In this document: positions 22,981 through 34,009 of the stretch, piece by piece
Numbering within the stretch: the stretch's first letter is position 1
Layout of the letters: every line of letters begins with the position of its first letter
Assembly: GCA_948474755.1 (NCBI GenBank)
Contig: CAOLHI010001429.1
Location: 310,001-374,000, forward strand
Direction: 5' to 3'
DNA from: Ctenosaura bakeri
Taxonomy: Eukaryota; Chordata; Lepidosauria; Squamata; Iguanidae
DNA length: 64,000 nt
Notes under the pieces: model-generated
Told to the model about the DNA's origin: nothing
Seen by the model: the letters and a program-made list of their open reading frames with translations, nothing else
The model's database searches: none
Made by a program: the position numbers and the translations under genes

Positions 22981-24140
22981 GCCAGCATGGTGTAGCAGTG
23001 TTACCCCACTGGAAAACCCTGTCCTGGGGTCTACAATTTTGATATTAAAATATGAGTCCATGTACCTGAGAGGTCGCCTGGATGAGCACGTAGGCAGCAA
23101 TGGTCGAACGATCGAAAACCAGGTCAGGCCAATAAAATCCCCAGTCATGTAGCCCCAGGAGACCTCAAGCTGTGCAAACCCACAGTAAACAAAGGGTCTT
23201 CAGCCCCTGAGAAGCCGATTTGAGAGGATTAGCCTGTTTGCCCCAAGTTGAGCAAAATCCTATCAGATGAGGACCATTTACAACCCACTGCAGCTGAAGT
23301 TCCTGAGATTTTGGCAACACCTTGTAATCTCATCACACAAAGGAAGTTACCATTGTGGAGCTTCTTTCTCGTTGCAACACCCATTGTTCTCCCCGGGAAA
23401 GGATTAGCCCTCCAGGTGCTTGTTCCCCTACAAATAGTCCCAGTTTTGAAGCGTTTCTTTGGATCACTCCCGGTCATCCCAGCAGACCATTTTTCTGTCC
23501 ATTGAGTAATCCCCTCGGCCCTTTCCGTGCCGAGCTCCATTTCTCCGCTGTTTTCCCTGGACCCAGGACTTCAGGACAAGGTGCAGTGTAACCCCTTCAA
23601 TATTCCCCTATCCAGTTTCATCTCTTTTGCTTCTTAATAGGTCTTGAGTGAGTGTGTGAGTGATTGTGTTGGTGAGTAAGACTTTCATTCAATAAAATCA
23701 TTTATTAGACATTTTCGTTTGGTTTTTGGCTTGGCCTGACTCCGCAAAAACTGGGTAAAAAGACTCTGTTAGGTTACCCTGCCTCTCGCATTGCTATTGC
23801 TGGTGCTCTGGCTAGTTTCCATTCCCCATCACGTGTAGCACATTGAGGTGTCCCCCAAGGGACCCCAGAAATCAGGGTAATAGATGTTTGATTGGTGAAC
23901 TACAACTCTGGAGGCCAGGGTTCAAATCCAAGCTTGACCATGGAAACCCACTGTGTGACCTTGGGAAAGTCACACTCTCTCTGTCATGCCCCCTGCTAAT
24001 GAAAATACTACCCAACACTCTCAGCCTCAGAAGAAAGAAAAAACAAACTCCCCTCAACAAATTTTGCCAAATGAATCCTGTGATAGGTTCATCTTATGGT
24101 AACCATAAGCCAGAAACAACTTGAAGGGATACAACAACAA
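22981..24140 (+). mobile_element. tRNA-derived SINE split by LTR C
   Basis: The head GCCAGCATGGTGTAGCAG (22981-22998) and the rest of the SINE (23883-24140: CTGGAGGCCAGGGTTCAAATC, ACCATGGAAACCCACTG, Bov-B-like end and ACAACAACAA) are separated by the LTR. An extra stretch of about 37 bases, including the 26-bp segment shared with 20592-20617, interrupts the SINE body between CACTCTCTC and TCTCAGCCTCAG. Confidence 0.85.
22999..23882 (+). mobile_element. Solo LTR C, inserted in a SINE
   Basis: Starts TGTTACCCCACTGG and ends ATCAGGGTAATA (terminal C changed to T). AATAAA at 23691-23696. The TATA position is degraded to CTACAAATAG, unlike the intact TATAAG of LTR D. Shares its U5 end with LTRs A, D and F. 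Flanking 4-mers GCAG and GATG do not match well, fitting divergence. The frames at 23229-23591 over it are shadows. Confidence 0.85.
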
Positions 24141-24599
24141 TCTACTACATAAAAGTCAAAGTTTGTCTGTGTCAAGCAGGCAAAGACCTCATATGTGAGG
24201 TTGTGTGAGGCGAGAAGACCTCATATGATTTGCTGACTGTGAAGATTCTGTGGAATCCTGGGGTTGGTAGTTCAGGGAGGGACCTTTAGAATTCTCAGCC
24301 AGAGAGCTCAGGCTGGTTGCTATAGAGAGGAGGCCTACTAGCAAGAAGGAGGGCAGTGTATTCCCCCAGGAAACCAAACTCTGTATGTTAATAACTCTGA
24401 ATATAGATTGGATTGGGAACTATGAGGAAAAGTTACAAAAGGACAAGGCAGTTTGGGGAATTAGAGACACAGGATATCAAATCTGTGTATTTCAACTGCA
24501 TCTAACTCCTAAGGCAAGGTAGGTAATTCCTAAGGTATTTCTAACAGGTATTACCTATGAGGAAATAAAATCTCAGGCAATGCCGGGTATATACACTAC
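24141..24599 (+). mobile_element. Helitron-like element, copy B
   Basis: Begins TCTACTACATAAAAGTCAAA directly after the A of a SINE tail and ends GGCAATGCCGGGTATATACA then CTAC, with a T following. That is insertion between A and T, expected for Helitrons, although the usual CTRR end reads CTAC. The 459-bp element matches copy A in inverse orientation and carries the MITE core near 24245-24307. There are no coding domains. Confidence 0.7.
24245..24307. repeat. MITE family A core fragment within Helitron-like copy B
   Basis: TGGAATCCTGGGGTTGGTAG followed by TTTAGAATTCTCAGCCAGAG, identical in layout to the fragment in copy A. Confidence 0.75.
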
Positions 24600-25074
24600 T
24601 GTATATATAACTTTGTCCATTTTAACATAATAGTCTAACAGAATAGCCTAAAGGAATAATAGCGTCTCAAATTAAAAGTCCTGAGATTCCAAGACTTAAG
24701 AGTGCTTAAGTGGCGTGTTGATGCTAAATCTGTTGCTGTTGATCAAGAGTTGGGAGACCAGACAACCAGAAGGTGTCTGTTATCCAAACAGATAAAGATT
24801 AGCTAACAAACAGTAAAGAACCCTCAGAGGTGGGGAACCATAACTGTTTCATGGTGAGCTCTGACTCTGCTACATTACTGTCTAGGTGCATAATTCAAAA
24901 TCTTGGGTCATGTACCAACATGACTTCTGTAATATAAAATTATGTCTGCTCAGAGATTAGACAGACTGCTTTTTGAGCCTTTCTCATATATGCGGGGATA
25001 TTAAATAAGATCTCTTACTAGCATGGCTAAGACAATTCTGTATATATTCAGAGCTTGGAAAATGTACCTTTTTA
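24600..25074. other. No recognised gene or element
   Basis: Unique-looking AT-rich sequence. Confidence 0.5.
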
Positions 25075-25400
25075 TACTTGTTATTTGCCATTAAGTCCCC
25101 TTTGACTTTTGACAATCCTATGAATGAGAGACTTCCAGGTAGCTCTGTTATCAGTGGTTCTGCTCAGGTTTTGCAGACTCAGGGCTGTGGTTTCCTTGAT
25201 TGAATTAATCCACCTGTAATATGGCCTTCTTCTTTTCTTACAGACTTCCACTTTATGAAATGTTGCCATCTTTTCCATTGAGAAATTTTGTCTCATGATA
25301 TGTCCATGTTACAACAGTTTAGTCATCTTGACTTCTAGTGATAAATTACTCCTGAATGATTTTTACCTTGAAAAGCCTATGATAAGACTTTTTACGCTAC
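25075..25400 (-). mobile_element. RTE/Bov-B-type LINE 3' end, antisense
   Basis: The minus-strand frame 25296-25081 reads RRRPYYRWINSIKE…TTDNRATWKSLIHRI, which matches the C-terminal end of RTE/Bov-B ORF2 (the R-R-P-x-x-R-W…D-R-x-W-x-x-L/M-I-H-x-V pattern). The frame ends in the expected place and the element is strongly 5'-truncated. Related shorter pieces lie at 26985 and 53030. Confidence 0.75.
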
Positions 25401-25695
25401 GTCTCTCATAATCTCATTTATTTGGAAGCTAAATTCTTCCAAGCTAAGAATCCAGAAAGCTGCTCATCCAGCCCAGAATTGTCATTTCTGATTGGAAGCT
25501 GCCCTGCTCTGTCTGAGACAGAGATGAATCGTCCTCATCACTTGATCCTAATTCTTTTAACTGACGATGCCAAGAACTTTTCATCTTTTAATTGGATCTT
25601 GTCTTTTTAAGTGTAGTTTTAAATAATTTTAATGTTTAATGTTTAATGCGCCATCCCACCATTCCTCACTGATGGATGGGTTCAGCATATCTATT

Positions 25696-25750
<55 letters not shown>

Positions 25751-26221
25751 ATAATTTCCTTCTAAAAAGTAACTTTCCAAGCTTTGCCAAGTCCTTTCAG
25801 TCCCTGAGATGGGAGAGAGGATGCTTGAGGGAGTGGAAGTTCATGGCATGCCCAGTTGTGTGCAAGTATTGGTAGAAGGTTAATCTCTCTGTTTCTGTCT
25901 CTTTCTCTGGCATGTCTGATTCTTTGTCTGATAATCTCAAATTCACCTTCATCATTCCTCAGATTTAAGGGGAAGTCTTTGGCCTTTCCTTTCAATCAGA
26001 TCTAGCAGGAAATGATTCAAGAAAGGCAGGAGAGACACCTGGAGAATCCAGCTCAGTAACAGTAACTGAAGAAATAAAGATTCTCATCTTGGTCCATCTT
26101 CTTAAACAGAAGGCTCTGATTGAATATTGGGGTTTGCCAGTGATAACAGAGCCATCAAAACAAGACAGACAAGATGGTGAAAATCTGAGGAGCTGTAGAT
26201 TGAATCTTGTGCCACAATTAT
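25401..26221. other. No recognised gene; one microsatellite
   Basis: Contains the CTGT/CT array at 25697-25752. The frames at 25422-25610, 25639-25875 and 25992-26273 show no motif I recognise. Confidence 0.45.
25697..25752. repeat. (CTGT)n/(CT)n microsatellite
   Basis: Five CTGT units grade into a CT run and then CTAT units. The serine/leucine-rich frame through it is an artefact. Confidence 0.9.
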
Positions 26222-26239
26222 ACTTTTCAGCGAACTTTA

Positions 26240-26871
26240 TACATATTTGTATTAAAGAATAAAATAAATACATCTAAATGTGCATCACCATATGCTCTTT
26301 TCTTTCATCTTTTTAACAAATATTTTCTTATTACAATATATCAAATTTCCTCTTCCTCTCTTCGTTCTACCCCACTCTCTTACATCCCTCTTCTATCTTC
26401 TGTCTCTCCACTTTTCACATGGAATTATTACTGTAATGGATATTTGTTCCTCTAGATTAATCTTTTACTATCAATGACACCAAATTTCAAATGCATAATA
26501 TAGAATCTATTATACTCTGTTACATTTGATACTTTAAGTATCATTACAATTATTTTTATTAGTAGCTTCTTTCCTTCTTATTTTTTAATATGTTCTGAAA
26601 TCAATTCCCCTTCTTTCTCAAATTTTTGAATAGACATTTCTTTCAGTAACGTCAGTTTCTCCATTTCCATCATATCCAGTCTTTTTAATAGCCAATGGTC
26701 TATCAAAGGTTTTTCATCTAGTTTCCATTTCTGTGCATAAATAATTCTGGCTGACGTGACCATATATAAGATTAGCTTTGAGTGTTCTTTCAATGTAGGG
26801 TGATTGCCTAGCATGTTCAGCAAATATAATTCTAGCTTTAGTTTTACCCTTCAGATCATATAAATCTTTTG
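26240..26871 (-). mobile_element. L1 LINE 3' end with target duplication
   Basis: The minus-strand frame 26823-26578 contains ARIIYAQKWKLDEKPLIDHW and MMEMEKLTLLKEMSIQKFEK, the usual C-terminal end of L1 ORF2. About 340 bp of 3' untranslated sequence follow. ACTTTTCAGCGAACTTTA (26222-26239) and ACTTTTCAGCTAACTTTA (26872-26889) are an 18-bp direct repeat with one mismatch, as made by target-primed reverse transcription. 5'-truncated and inactive. Confidence 0.85.
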
Positions 26872-26984
26872 ACTTTTCAGCTAACTTTAAAGTATATCTC
26901 AATGAAATCTCTAACCAATAAAGTGATTTTTTTTTCTATAGGTGGGTACTAACTGGAGATTTAGATAGCATGCTTTTCTTATTC

Positions 26985-27095
26985 TCTGCTGTCAAGTCAC
27001 CTTTGACTTATGGTAACCCTATAAATCCAAAACTTGCAGAAGATCCTGTTATTAATAGGCTTATTCAGGTCTTGCAGACTCAGAGCTGCGGCTTC
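26985..27095 (-). mobile_element. RTE/Bov-B-like LINE fragment, antisense
   Basis: TGTCAAGTCACCTTTGACTT, then GTCTTGCAGACTCAGAGCTG, aligns with the end of the element at 25075-25400. The minus-strand frame holds ALSLQDLNKPINNRIF, the degenerate C-terminus. Confidence 0.65.
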
Positions 27096-27148
27096 CAATT
27101 TAGATATTATATTACATAATATTCTGCATAATGTATACTGCATATATT

Positions 27149-27186
27149 TGTGTGTGTGTATGTATGTAAATATATATATATATATT
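27149..27186. repeat. TG/TA-rich simple repeat
   Basis: TGTGTGTGTATGTATGT grades into an AT dinucleotide run; AT-rich sequence continues to about 27330. Confidence 0.8.
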
Positions 27187-27369
27187 ACAAATATACACAT
27201 GCACATAATGTATAATACATAATATAAAACATATTTTACATATAATAAATAATGTAATGCATATTGTAATGTGATCTATTATGTACTACATGTTAAATAT
27301 AATATTAACTCATGTTTTATATTACAAGTATAGTTTTGGTGTCCCTATATACTGGTTTTCAGTGCAAGA

Positions 27370-27591
27370 GGGCCAGCATAATATAGTGGCTTGAGTGTTG
27401 GGCTAGGACTCTGGGAGACCAGGATTTGAATCCCTACTGGGCCATGGGAATCCATTGGGTGATCTTGGGCAAGTCACACCCTTCAAAGAAGGCATCTGCT
27501 CTGCTCTGCTGTGAAGAAATTTTGTCAAGAAAACCTTTAGGATTGCCATAAAACAACAACAACAACAACAACAACAGCAACAACAACAACA
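27370..27591 (+). mobile_element. tRNA-derived SINE
   Basis: GGCCAGCATAATATAGTGGC head, GGAGACCAGGATTTGAATCC box B-like region, CTTGGGCAAGTCACACCC body, tail with 13 or so ACA-type triplets. The middle of the body is rearranged relative to 1154-1352. Confidence 0.85.
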
Positions 27592-28689
27592 TATACTGAT
27601 TTGTTTACAGGTCCTGCAAGCTGCTTTGAGCATATTTTGGAAAAGCAGCATGGAAACACAGTTGATGACAATGTAGATAAAAACAACATACTGAAATTTA
27701 GGACAAATCCATTCTGCTGATGCCAGTGCCAGGCTTATCCTTCTCCCTGCCAAGGTAATACCGAAAGAGAAACACATCTCCAGCAAAAGTGGAGTGACTT
27801 TGCCTACCACTTGTCAAACCTTATTGGAGACAGGGAGTGGGGGAGCAGTGGATTCACCTAGCTCCTTGAGAACCAGCTCTTCAAGATCTAGCTAAGTCCT
27901 GAGCCAGCTTCACTCCCTCTTTCCTTTCTCACGGAACAAAAAAGAGGAATAAAGCTGGCTTAGCCCATGGCTTTGAGGAGTGGGAGCCATTCTTGTACCT
28001 CTTTCTTTACTGTAAAGGAGGTTTGGGGGAGGGAACCTCCTCTCAGACTTCTTGGGCTGAATAGGGAGACCTAGTGTGTTGAACAGCTGAAAGTCCATAA
28101 TTTCTGCTAGTTCTGGAAGCTTTGTATCTTAAGGAGCTTGTCTTCTCATATGAGCCAACTCTCCAACTGACTTCTAATCAGCAAGTTTTTCCCCTTTATC
28201 CTAGCAGTTGTATGATTTCATCTTGCCCCCTCCAGAGACCACACTTGCACACCAAAGCCCACAGACCCTGTAAAATTTCTTATTAAAAATTTTCTTCAGT
28301 GATTTTTTTGTCCCAACCCCATCTGTGGTTCAAGCATGCTGCAAAACATACCTTAGAAATGAGCCAATCCCTCTCCCAGATTGCCCCCAAAAGGACCAAA
28401 ATTGAAAAAGGAAATGAACTATGCTGAATTCTAGTACTGATTTGTGCCCATTTTGCAGTGGGTTTGAACCACTTCGGATGGGGGTGAGGATGAGAAAACA
28501 GCTGCAGTTTTAATTTTTTCCCACAGGATCTGAGAGCTTTCAGGAGAGGTTTCAGGGGCTGCACTTTGGGGTTCCAAGGGCTGCACTTAACACACTCCTG
28601 ACATATACGTTGCATATAGTAAGAGATGGGAGAACAGATGCTGGCCAGGGAGGTGTGGCCTGTATGTGCTTAAAAATTAGAAATAAATG
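27592..28689. other. No recognised gene or element
   Basis: The frames at 27403-27810 and 28283-28615 (minus) have no recognised domain; the first reads the ACA repeat as polycysteine. Confidence 0.5.
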
Positions 28690-28884
28690 GAAGCCAGCAT
28701 GTTATTGTAGTTTAAGTGTTCGATTAGGACTCTAGGTTCGAATTCCAGGTTGACCATGGAAACCAGTAGGGTGACCTTGTGCAAATCATTTTCTTAGCCT
28801 CAGAGGAAGGCAAAGGCAAAACTGCCTCTGAACAAATATTGCCAAGAAAAACTCAAAGTACACAACAGCAACAACAACAACAAT
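28690..28884 (+). mobile_element. tRNA-derived SINE
   Basis: GCCAGCATGTTATTGTAG head, GGTTCGAATTCCAGG box B-like motif, CCATGGAAACCAGTAGG body and CAACAACAACAACAA tail. The Bov-B-like end is shortened. Confidence 0.8.
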
Positions 28885-28908
28885 TCAGATACATGTGAAT
28901 GTCATGCT

Positions 28909-29000
28909 TGTTGTTTTTTTGCCTTCATGTTGTTTCCGAGTTATAGTGACCCTAAGGAGAACCTATCACGGGTTTTCTGGGGCTGAAAGTATGTGAAAAT
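28909..29000 (-). mobile_element. SINE 3' fragment, antisense
   Basis: GTTTCCGAGTTATAGTGACC and CTATCACGGGTTTTCTGGG are the reverse complement of the SINE 3' half; the head is missing. Confidence 0.65.
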
Positions 29001-29306
29001 GTTGAACTCAGTGGTGGATAGGCAATCTGTATATGTCCAGAGATACTTTCTTGTATTATATCACTGCAAATAAATATGGTTAAGTACTATAAAATTCCAA
29101 AGTGAAATTCTGCATACTTAAGGGGGCCTCAGGTTAGAAAGATAATAAGGAAGCACTGTGTTAGAAGATATCCGTCATATATATTATATCTGACATTTAC
29201 AGGGAAATGTCAGGTAAATGCCAAATCAATAAGAACCCTCTAGAATTTCAGGAGAACATTCCTTTGGTTTAGAGCAGCATTCAGAAATACAGTTCTTTGC
29301 TGATGA

Positions 29307-29347
<41 letters not shown>

Positions 29348-29944
29348 GCTAGATAGTCACCTGACAAACCCATTCTTAAGGTTTCCATTGCCTTTGCTGT
29401 TTCATGTACCCATCACTGAATTCTCCCTTGGCTTCTGGTGGACCACTTTTGAGAAGAGCAGCCTCGCTAATGTCAAAGACAAGCCCTTAAATTACATCCT
29501 GTAGTTCAATACCATTCCCTAATGCCTATCCTTGCCTCTGCATTTTCTTTCCATGGACCAGAATTTAATAAGCTTTTGAGTACCAGAAGTGCTCTTGGAT
29601 GATGCTGTACAGATCCAGTAGTAGGGATGTGATTCTTCTTATAGTTTGTTCTTACAGGGCAGAATGAATAATTTAATCAGTTTTCTTCCTACTGCAAAAA
29701 TGTCTTAGAAAATTGTGTGGTTTGAGGGAGAAAATCTCCTTCTCTATTAACTCATCTTTTCTGCCACACCACGTAGGGGCCAAAGGAAAGCAGAGGGTAG
29801 CAAAGGATTGTTCAGCTATGTTCTGATCGCTGCTGTACAACATAGGCCTCCAAGACCATGGGGGAATGTCCTTCTGATGCCCTGGGGGATGACATCATCA
29901 TCATGTGCCAACTATCAGAACACAGTTGGATTTTCTCCAGCTGA
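29001..29944. other. No recognised gene; one CA microsatellite
   Basis: Apart from the CA array at 29312-29344 nothing was recognised. Confidence 0.5.
29312..29344. repeat. (CA)n microsatellite
   Basis: Sixteen uninterrupted CA units. Confidence 0.95.
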
Positions 29945-29948
29945 CCAC

Positions 29949-30838
29949 TGTTACTGTAGTTTCTAGTCCGGGCCTGTGGTATATCAGATATCATTTGATA
30001 TCAAGAATTTGGCCATCCCAAACCGTTCCTCTCCACGTGCTTGCAAGGCCCCCGGACAAGCACGCACACGAGCACGGCCAAAAATAGCTGAACAATACAA
30101 AATAAATCCAGGCAGGCCAGTAATTGCCGGAATGCTGCTTCAGGAGACCTCCAGGCAAGTACGCTTTAAGATCACATTATGTAGCATACGAAAGACTCCC
30201 TGCCCCGAGCAGGCAGCTTGACGAGCTGAATATCCAACTTTTAAGCACTTCTCGTTTGCATACTCTCTGCGCTATTGACAACTCTGTCATAATTCAATCA
30301 TTCTAAATACTGTCCTTTCGGAGGCTTTGTCTCCAGCCCGAAACCCATTGTTTCCCCCAGGAATGGACTAGCCTACAAGCACATTTCCCCCTATAAGACC
30401 CCCTAATTTTGAGCACTTCTTTGGATCGCTCCTGGCTTCCATCCTGCCTTGCTGCCACTCCGTTCACCGAGCCTTCCCCTCAGCCTCCACGTGCTGAGAA
30501 ATCTCCAACTGACTTTCTTCTGTCTACATGGGCTACAGGATCAGGTGTAGTATTTCCCCTGAAAAATCCCTCTTAAAATGCCCTATCAAACTCCTACCTT
30601 TCTTTCACTAGGTCTATGTGAATGATTGCATACGTACCTATTGACTGTATCTCAAAATAAAGAAAACAATTATTATTTACTTCTGCTTGATTATTGACTC
30701 AGCCTGACCCTGTAAACAGATCTCGCTAGGTTGCCCTGCCTCGTGCATTGCTATAGATTGTGCTCTTGCTAATTCCCATTCCTCAATATTGGAGCACATT
30801 GAGGTGTCCCTCATGGGACCCTAGAAATCAGGGTAACA
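29949..30838 (+). mobile_element. Solo LTR D
   Basis: TGTTACTGTAG to CAGGGTAACA, 890 bp. TATAAG at 30392-30397 and AATAAA at 30656-30661 mark U3, R and U5. Flanks CCAC and CCCC agree at 3 of 4. Same subfamily as LTRs A, C and F (end ATTGAGGTGTCCCTCATGGG). The sequence between LTR D and LTR E (30839-31771) is not retroviral: it holds a MITE, so D and E are separate solo LTRs rather than one provirus. Confidence 0.88.
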
Positions 30839-31388
30839 CCCCCCCATAGCCACTACATGGCTGTATTAAGGGGAAGGAGCAAGAAAATGGTGAGTCTCAG
30901 ATGTGTGTGAAACAATTCTGTGTGAAAGAGGATTGACCAAGATTTGCCACATCAGGGTTTCCCAACACTTGAGAAACTCAATTTTTATTTTCTCTCCAAG
31001 TGAGTCTTTGACTATTCATTCCATCCTCATGCTACAGTAGTGAAGAAGGATTTCTTTACTTTCAAATGGGTTGTAGCCTATCTTTGGTTGCATTCTCTCC
31101 AAGTTTTCTGAGAACATCCCTTTGCTTGTTACATTGCCTCCAGCCCTGTTGAAAAATCCAAGACTTCACTGGATTCTGCTGTACAGAAGAAGATTCTCAG
31201 AAATAAATGTATCAGCCATCAATGCCATTTCCCATTCTGGAGGTGAACCAGGACTTTTGAAGGAATTACTTGCCAGGAAGATAGCAAAATCCCAAAGAGC
31301 CATCAGAAAACTATTCAGATCCCTCAGCCTCCTGGGACAGATAATCTTTTAATCAGTTCTTTACCCCTGCAGAGGCTCTGAGTCTGAG
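30839..31388. other. No recognised gene or element
   Basis: No primer-binding-site-like sequence follows LTR D. The frame at 31122-31352 has no motif. Confidence 0.5.
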
Positions 31389-31588
31389 GGCATTTCTACA
31401 CTGCACTGTTATAGTGCTATTATTCCACTTTCAACATCCTATGGAATTCTGGGGTTTGTAGTTCAGGGAGAGGACTTTAGAATTCTCTGCCAGAGAGCTC
31501 TTTGGCCTTGGTAAACTGCAAACTTCAGAATTCCACAGGATATTGAAAGTAGACTAATAGCACTATAACAGTATAGTGTGGAAAGGCC
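31389..31588. mobile_element. MITE family A (copy 7)
   Basis: GGCATTTCTACACTGCACTG to GTGTGGAAAGGCC. The flanks are CTGAG on both sides (31384-31388, 31589-31593), a longer match than in most copies. Confidence 0.9.
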
Positions 31589-32212
31589 CTGAGAAGACCT
31601 AAATCCTACCAGAGAGTGATCTATCAATGACAAGAATCTGTAGAAAGTTCTTCCCTAAAAGAGAGTTAGCACATTTCACAGGATTGCCTGGCATTTTGTG
31701 TTCCTTTTCAGTACTGGAAGTAGGCTTTCAAATGACAGTAAATTCTCCTTTAGTCTTTTAGGGTATGAGATTGTTACTGCAGGTTAGACCTACTTGGAGA
31801 TACCCCTAGATATCATTTTGATATCAATAATTTGGCTCTCTTCGACCACCCCTCTCCACGTGTTTGTGAGGCCCCCAAACAAGCACAGACTAGGTTCAGC
31901 CAGTAATTGCTGGACATTCCATTCTCCACTCAGGCAGGCCAGAAATAGCCAGATCCTTGCTTTAGGTGACCTCTCTGCAAACACCTTCATTATGTATGCA
32001 CGCTGTTTACAAAGGACTCCCTGCCCCAAGCAGGCAACCTGGCAAGCTAAATACTCAACTGCCAAGCACTCTGTATTTCCATACTGGCTAACCCTTTGTC
32101 AATTCGGACTTAACTCAATCATGCTAAATTCTGACCTTTCCAAAGCTTTGTCCCGCTCCTAAAACACATTGTTTTCCCCAAGTATGGCATAGCCTGCAGT
32201 CACATTTCTCCC

Positions 32213-32219
32213 TATAAAA
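32213..32219 (+). promoter_or_regulatory. LTR E TATA box
   Basis: TATAAAA in the sequence CTCCCTATAAAAACCCC, about 270 bases before the AATAAA. It is the best-preserved core promoter among the LTR copies. Confidence 0.6.
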
Positions 32220-32484
32220 ACCCCTGATTCCGAGACCTTCCTCGGATCACTCCCGAGTTCCAGACTGTCTTGCTGCTGCTTTGCCTGGCAAGCTTCCCTT
32301 CAGGCCCACATGCTGAGCTACATCGCATCCCAGCATCGCTCTCTATCTTCTTTCCAGACTCCAGGAACAGGTTCCGTATCACCCGAATCAACTATCTCTC
32401 TCAAAAATCCCACTATCCAACTCAAACCTTTATTTTCCTTAGTTATCTGTGTGCGTGTGTTGCTTACATTGTGTGCCTGTATTT

Positions 32485-32490
32485 AATAAA
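32485..32490 (+). terminator. LTR E polyadenylation signal
   Basis: AATAAA followed by a T-rich and GT-containing stretch in U5. Confidence 0.6.
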
Positions 32491-32735
32491 GATCATCCAT
32501 TAATTTCCAACATGGTTTGCTTCTTGACTTGGCCTGATCCCGTAAACACTGGGTTACAAGATCCTGCTGCATTACCCTGCCTCTCGTAGTGCCAACCAGT
32601 GCTCTTGACTAATTTCCCCATCTTTTATAATTGTGAGGTTATTTAGGTGTCCCTCCCGGTACCCCCAGTAAACAGGGTAACAAGATCAAATAGCACTATT
32701 TGTGGAATATCAGAGTGAGGGTAACCTTGTTGAAA

Positions 32736-32955
32736 AGATGTATCTGCCACTGGATTGGCAGTGAATTGGCAGCTGAGGCTGCCTCAGCTGAATGCCAGAA
32801 TAACATCCTGATGTCAGGTGTGATGTCACAAACAGGATAAACCTCCAAGTCTTGACCAATAAAGAAAAGTGATCAAAGTCAGACTGAAGCATAATGCTGT
32901 CAAGGTGGAACTTGGTTAAAAGTAATGAAAATGACTGGTTGAGATCTATATTATC
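32736..32955. repeat. Unclassified dispersed repeat (copy 1)
   Basis: Aligns with 46817-47040: shared blocks include GAGGCTGCCTCAG against GAGGCAGCCTCAG, then GTGATGTCACAAACAGGA (exact in both), TCTTGACCAA and GTCAGACTGAAGC. Both are in the same orientation. No termini or reading frame recognised. Confidence 0.65.
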
Positions 32956-33044
32956 TTATATCATACAGAAAAATGTTTGGAATAACTCCCCCCATCCCCA
33001 AAAATATTATTGATCCAATGTAAATATCTTGCCTAACAGTGCTA

Positions 33045-33165
33045 GGAAACCTGTGGTGCTCTATATGTCAGTGTACTCCAACTCCCATCTGGCCCAGCCA
33101 GTATAGTTGTATTGAGAGCAGTTGGGCACGGCATTCAACAGCATCTGATGAGCCATTGTTGTAAA
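33045..33165. mobile_element. Palindromic element, family C (degenerate)
   Basis: CTCCAACTCCCATCTGGCCC followed by AGCCAGTATAG and a partial inverted complement; related to 36795 and 55322. Class unknown. Confidence 0.4.
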
Positions 33166-34009
33166 GGAAATTACAGATATTTTTTGCATTTGAGTCCTCC
33201 TCTTCCTCACTTATTTTGCAATTGGAAGTGCAAAATTAAATATAAAAAGTGCTAATTAGAAGTTTCCACACAGCAATAAGGATGAGAAGACCATGATATT
33301 GCAAAAAGCCCAAGCACTTTAGGAGTGTGTATTCATTAAAACCAGAACTTTAAGACAAAACATTAAACCAATAACAAAAAGATTGACATGCTAGAGCATT
33401 GGTGTACTATGCCTTTGGTGATGCAACCCTGTCAGGAGCTGGGTCACTGCTTTTGTACTTGCTGGAGTTTCTGAACATGCTTCAAGAGCATCTCTCTACA
33501 AAGGGCATTGCTGCCATCAAAATTTGGCAGTTTCTGCCATCTGAGGTATCCAGGGCCAAAGAACATCAACTTCATAGTCTAATCTGCTACTAGTCTCAGT
33601 GCTACAAGCATCAGAACACTGTTGAAACTCTTAGACAGTGCACAGCTCTCTGCAAAATTTTTGTGGGGTACCATTGTATTCAAACATTTCATTCCACGTG
33701 AAATTTTCTCTTAAGAACAAATAATACCAAGCTTTTAAAGGATGCTGTGTATTGTGTAAAAATCTGGAGGAAAAGCAAATAAGTTGGTGAAGTCTAGAGT
33801 GGCCTGAAGGAAAAAAATGACTTAGCTAGCATAGAAGTTTTAGTTCTTAGAAAAACTTTGGTGGCTGGAAGCTTCAATGTCAGTCAGACAGTGAATCCAG
33901 TCTGGATTTCAGTCTAGACTTTAAAGAAGCTATCCAATGTGCTGAACCATATGCTCAAAATAGGTTCAGCACTTGGACAGCTGATGTTGCAGCCATCACC
34001 TCAGCATCT
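33166..34009. other. No recognised gene or element
   Basis: The frame at 33399-33593 has no convincing domain. Confidence 0.45.

Larger units (their letters stand above)
31772..32682 (+). mobile_element. Solo LTR E with perfect 4-bp target duplication
   Basis: TGTTACTGCAGG to CAGGGTAACA, 911 bp, flanked by AGAT (31768-31771) and AGAT (32683-32686). TATAAAA at 32213-32219 and AATAAA at 32485-32490. Shares its ends with LTR B (second subfamily). No adjoining internal region. The reading frames over it (31790-32065 minus, 31794-32162 plus) are not genes. Confidence 0.92.

Noticed and set aside
29949..32682. LTR D and LTR E as the two ends of one provirus
   Set aside because: They belong to different subfamilies, E has its own perfect AGAT duplication, and the 930 bp between them contain a MITE and no primer-binding site or viral frame.
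33399..33593. Possible tyrosine recombinase (DIRS-type) fragment
   Set aside because: A weak resemblance of a leucine-rich stretch only; no catalytic residues visible.
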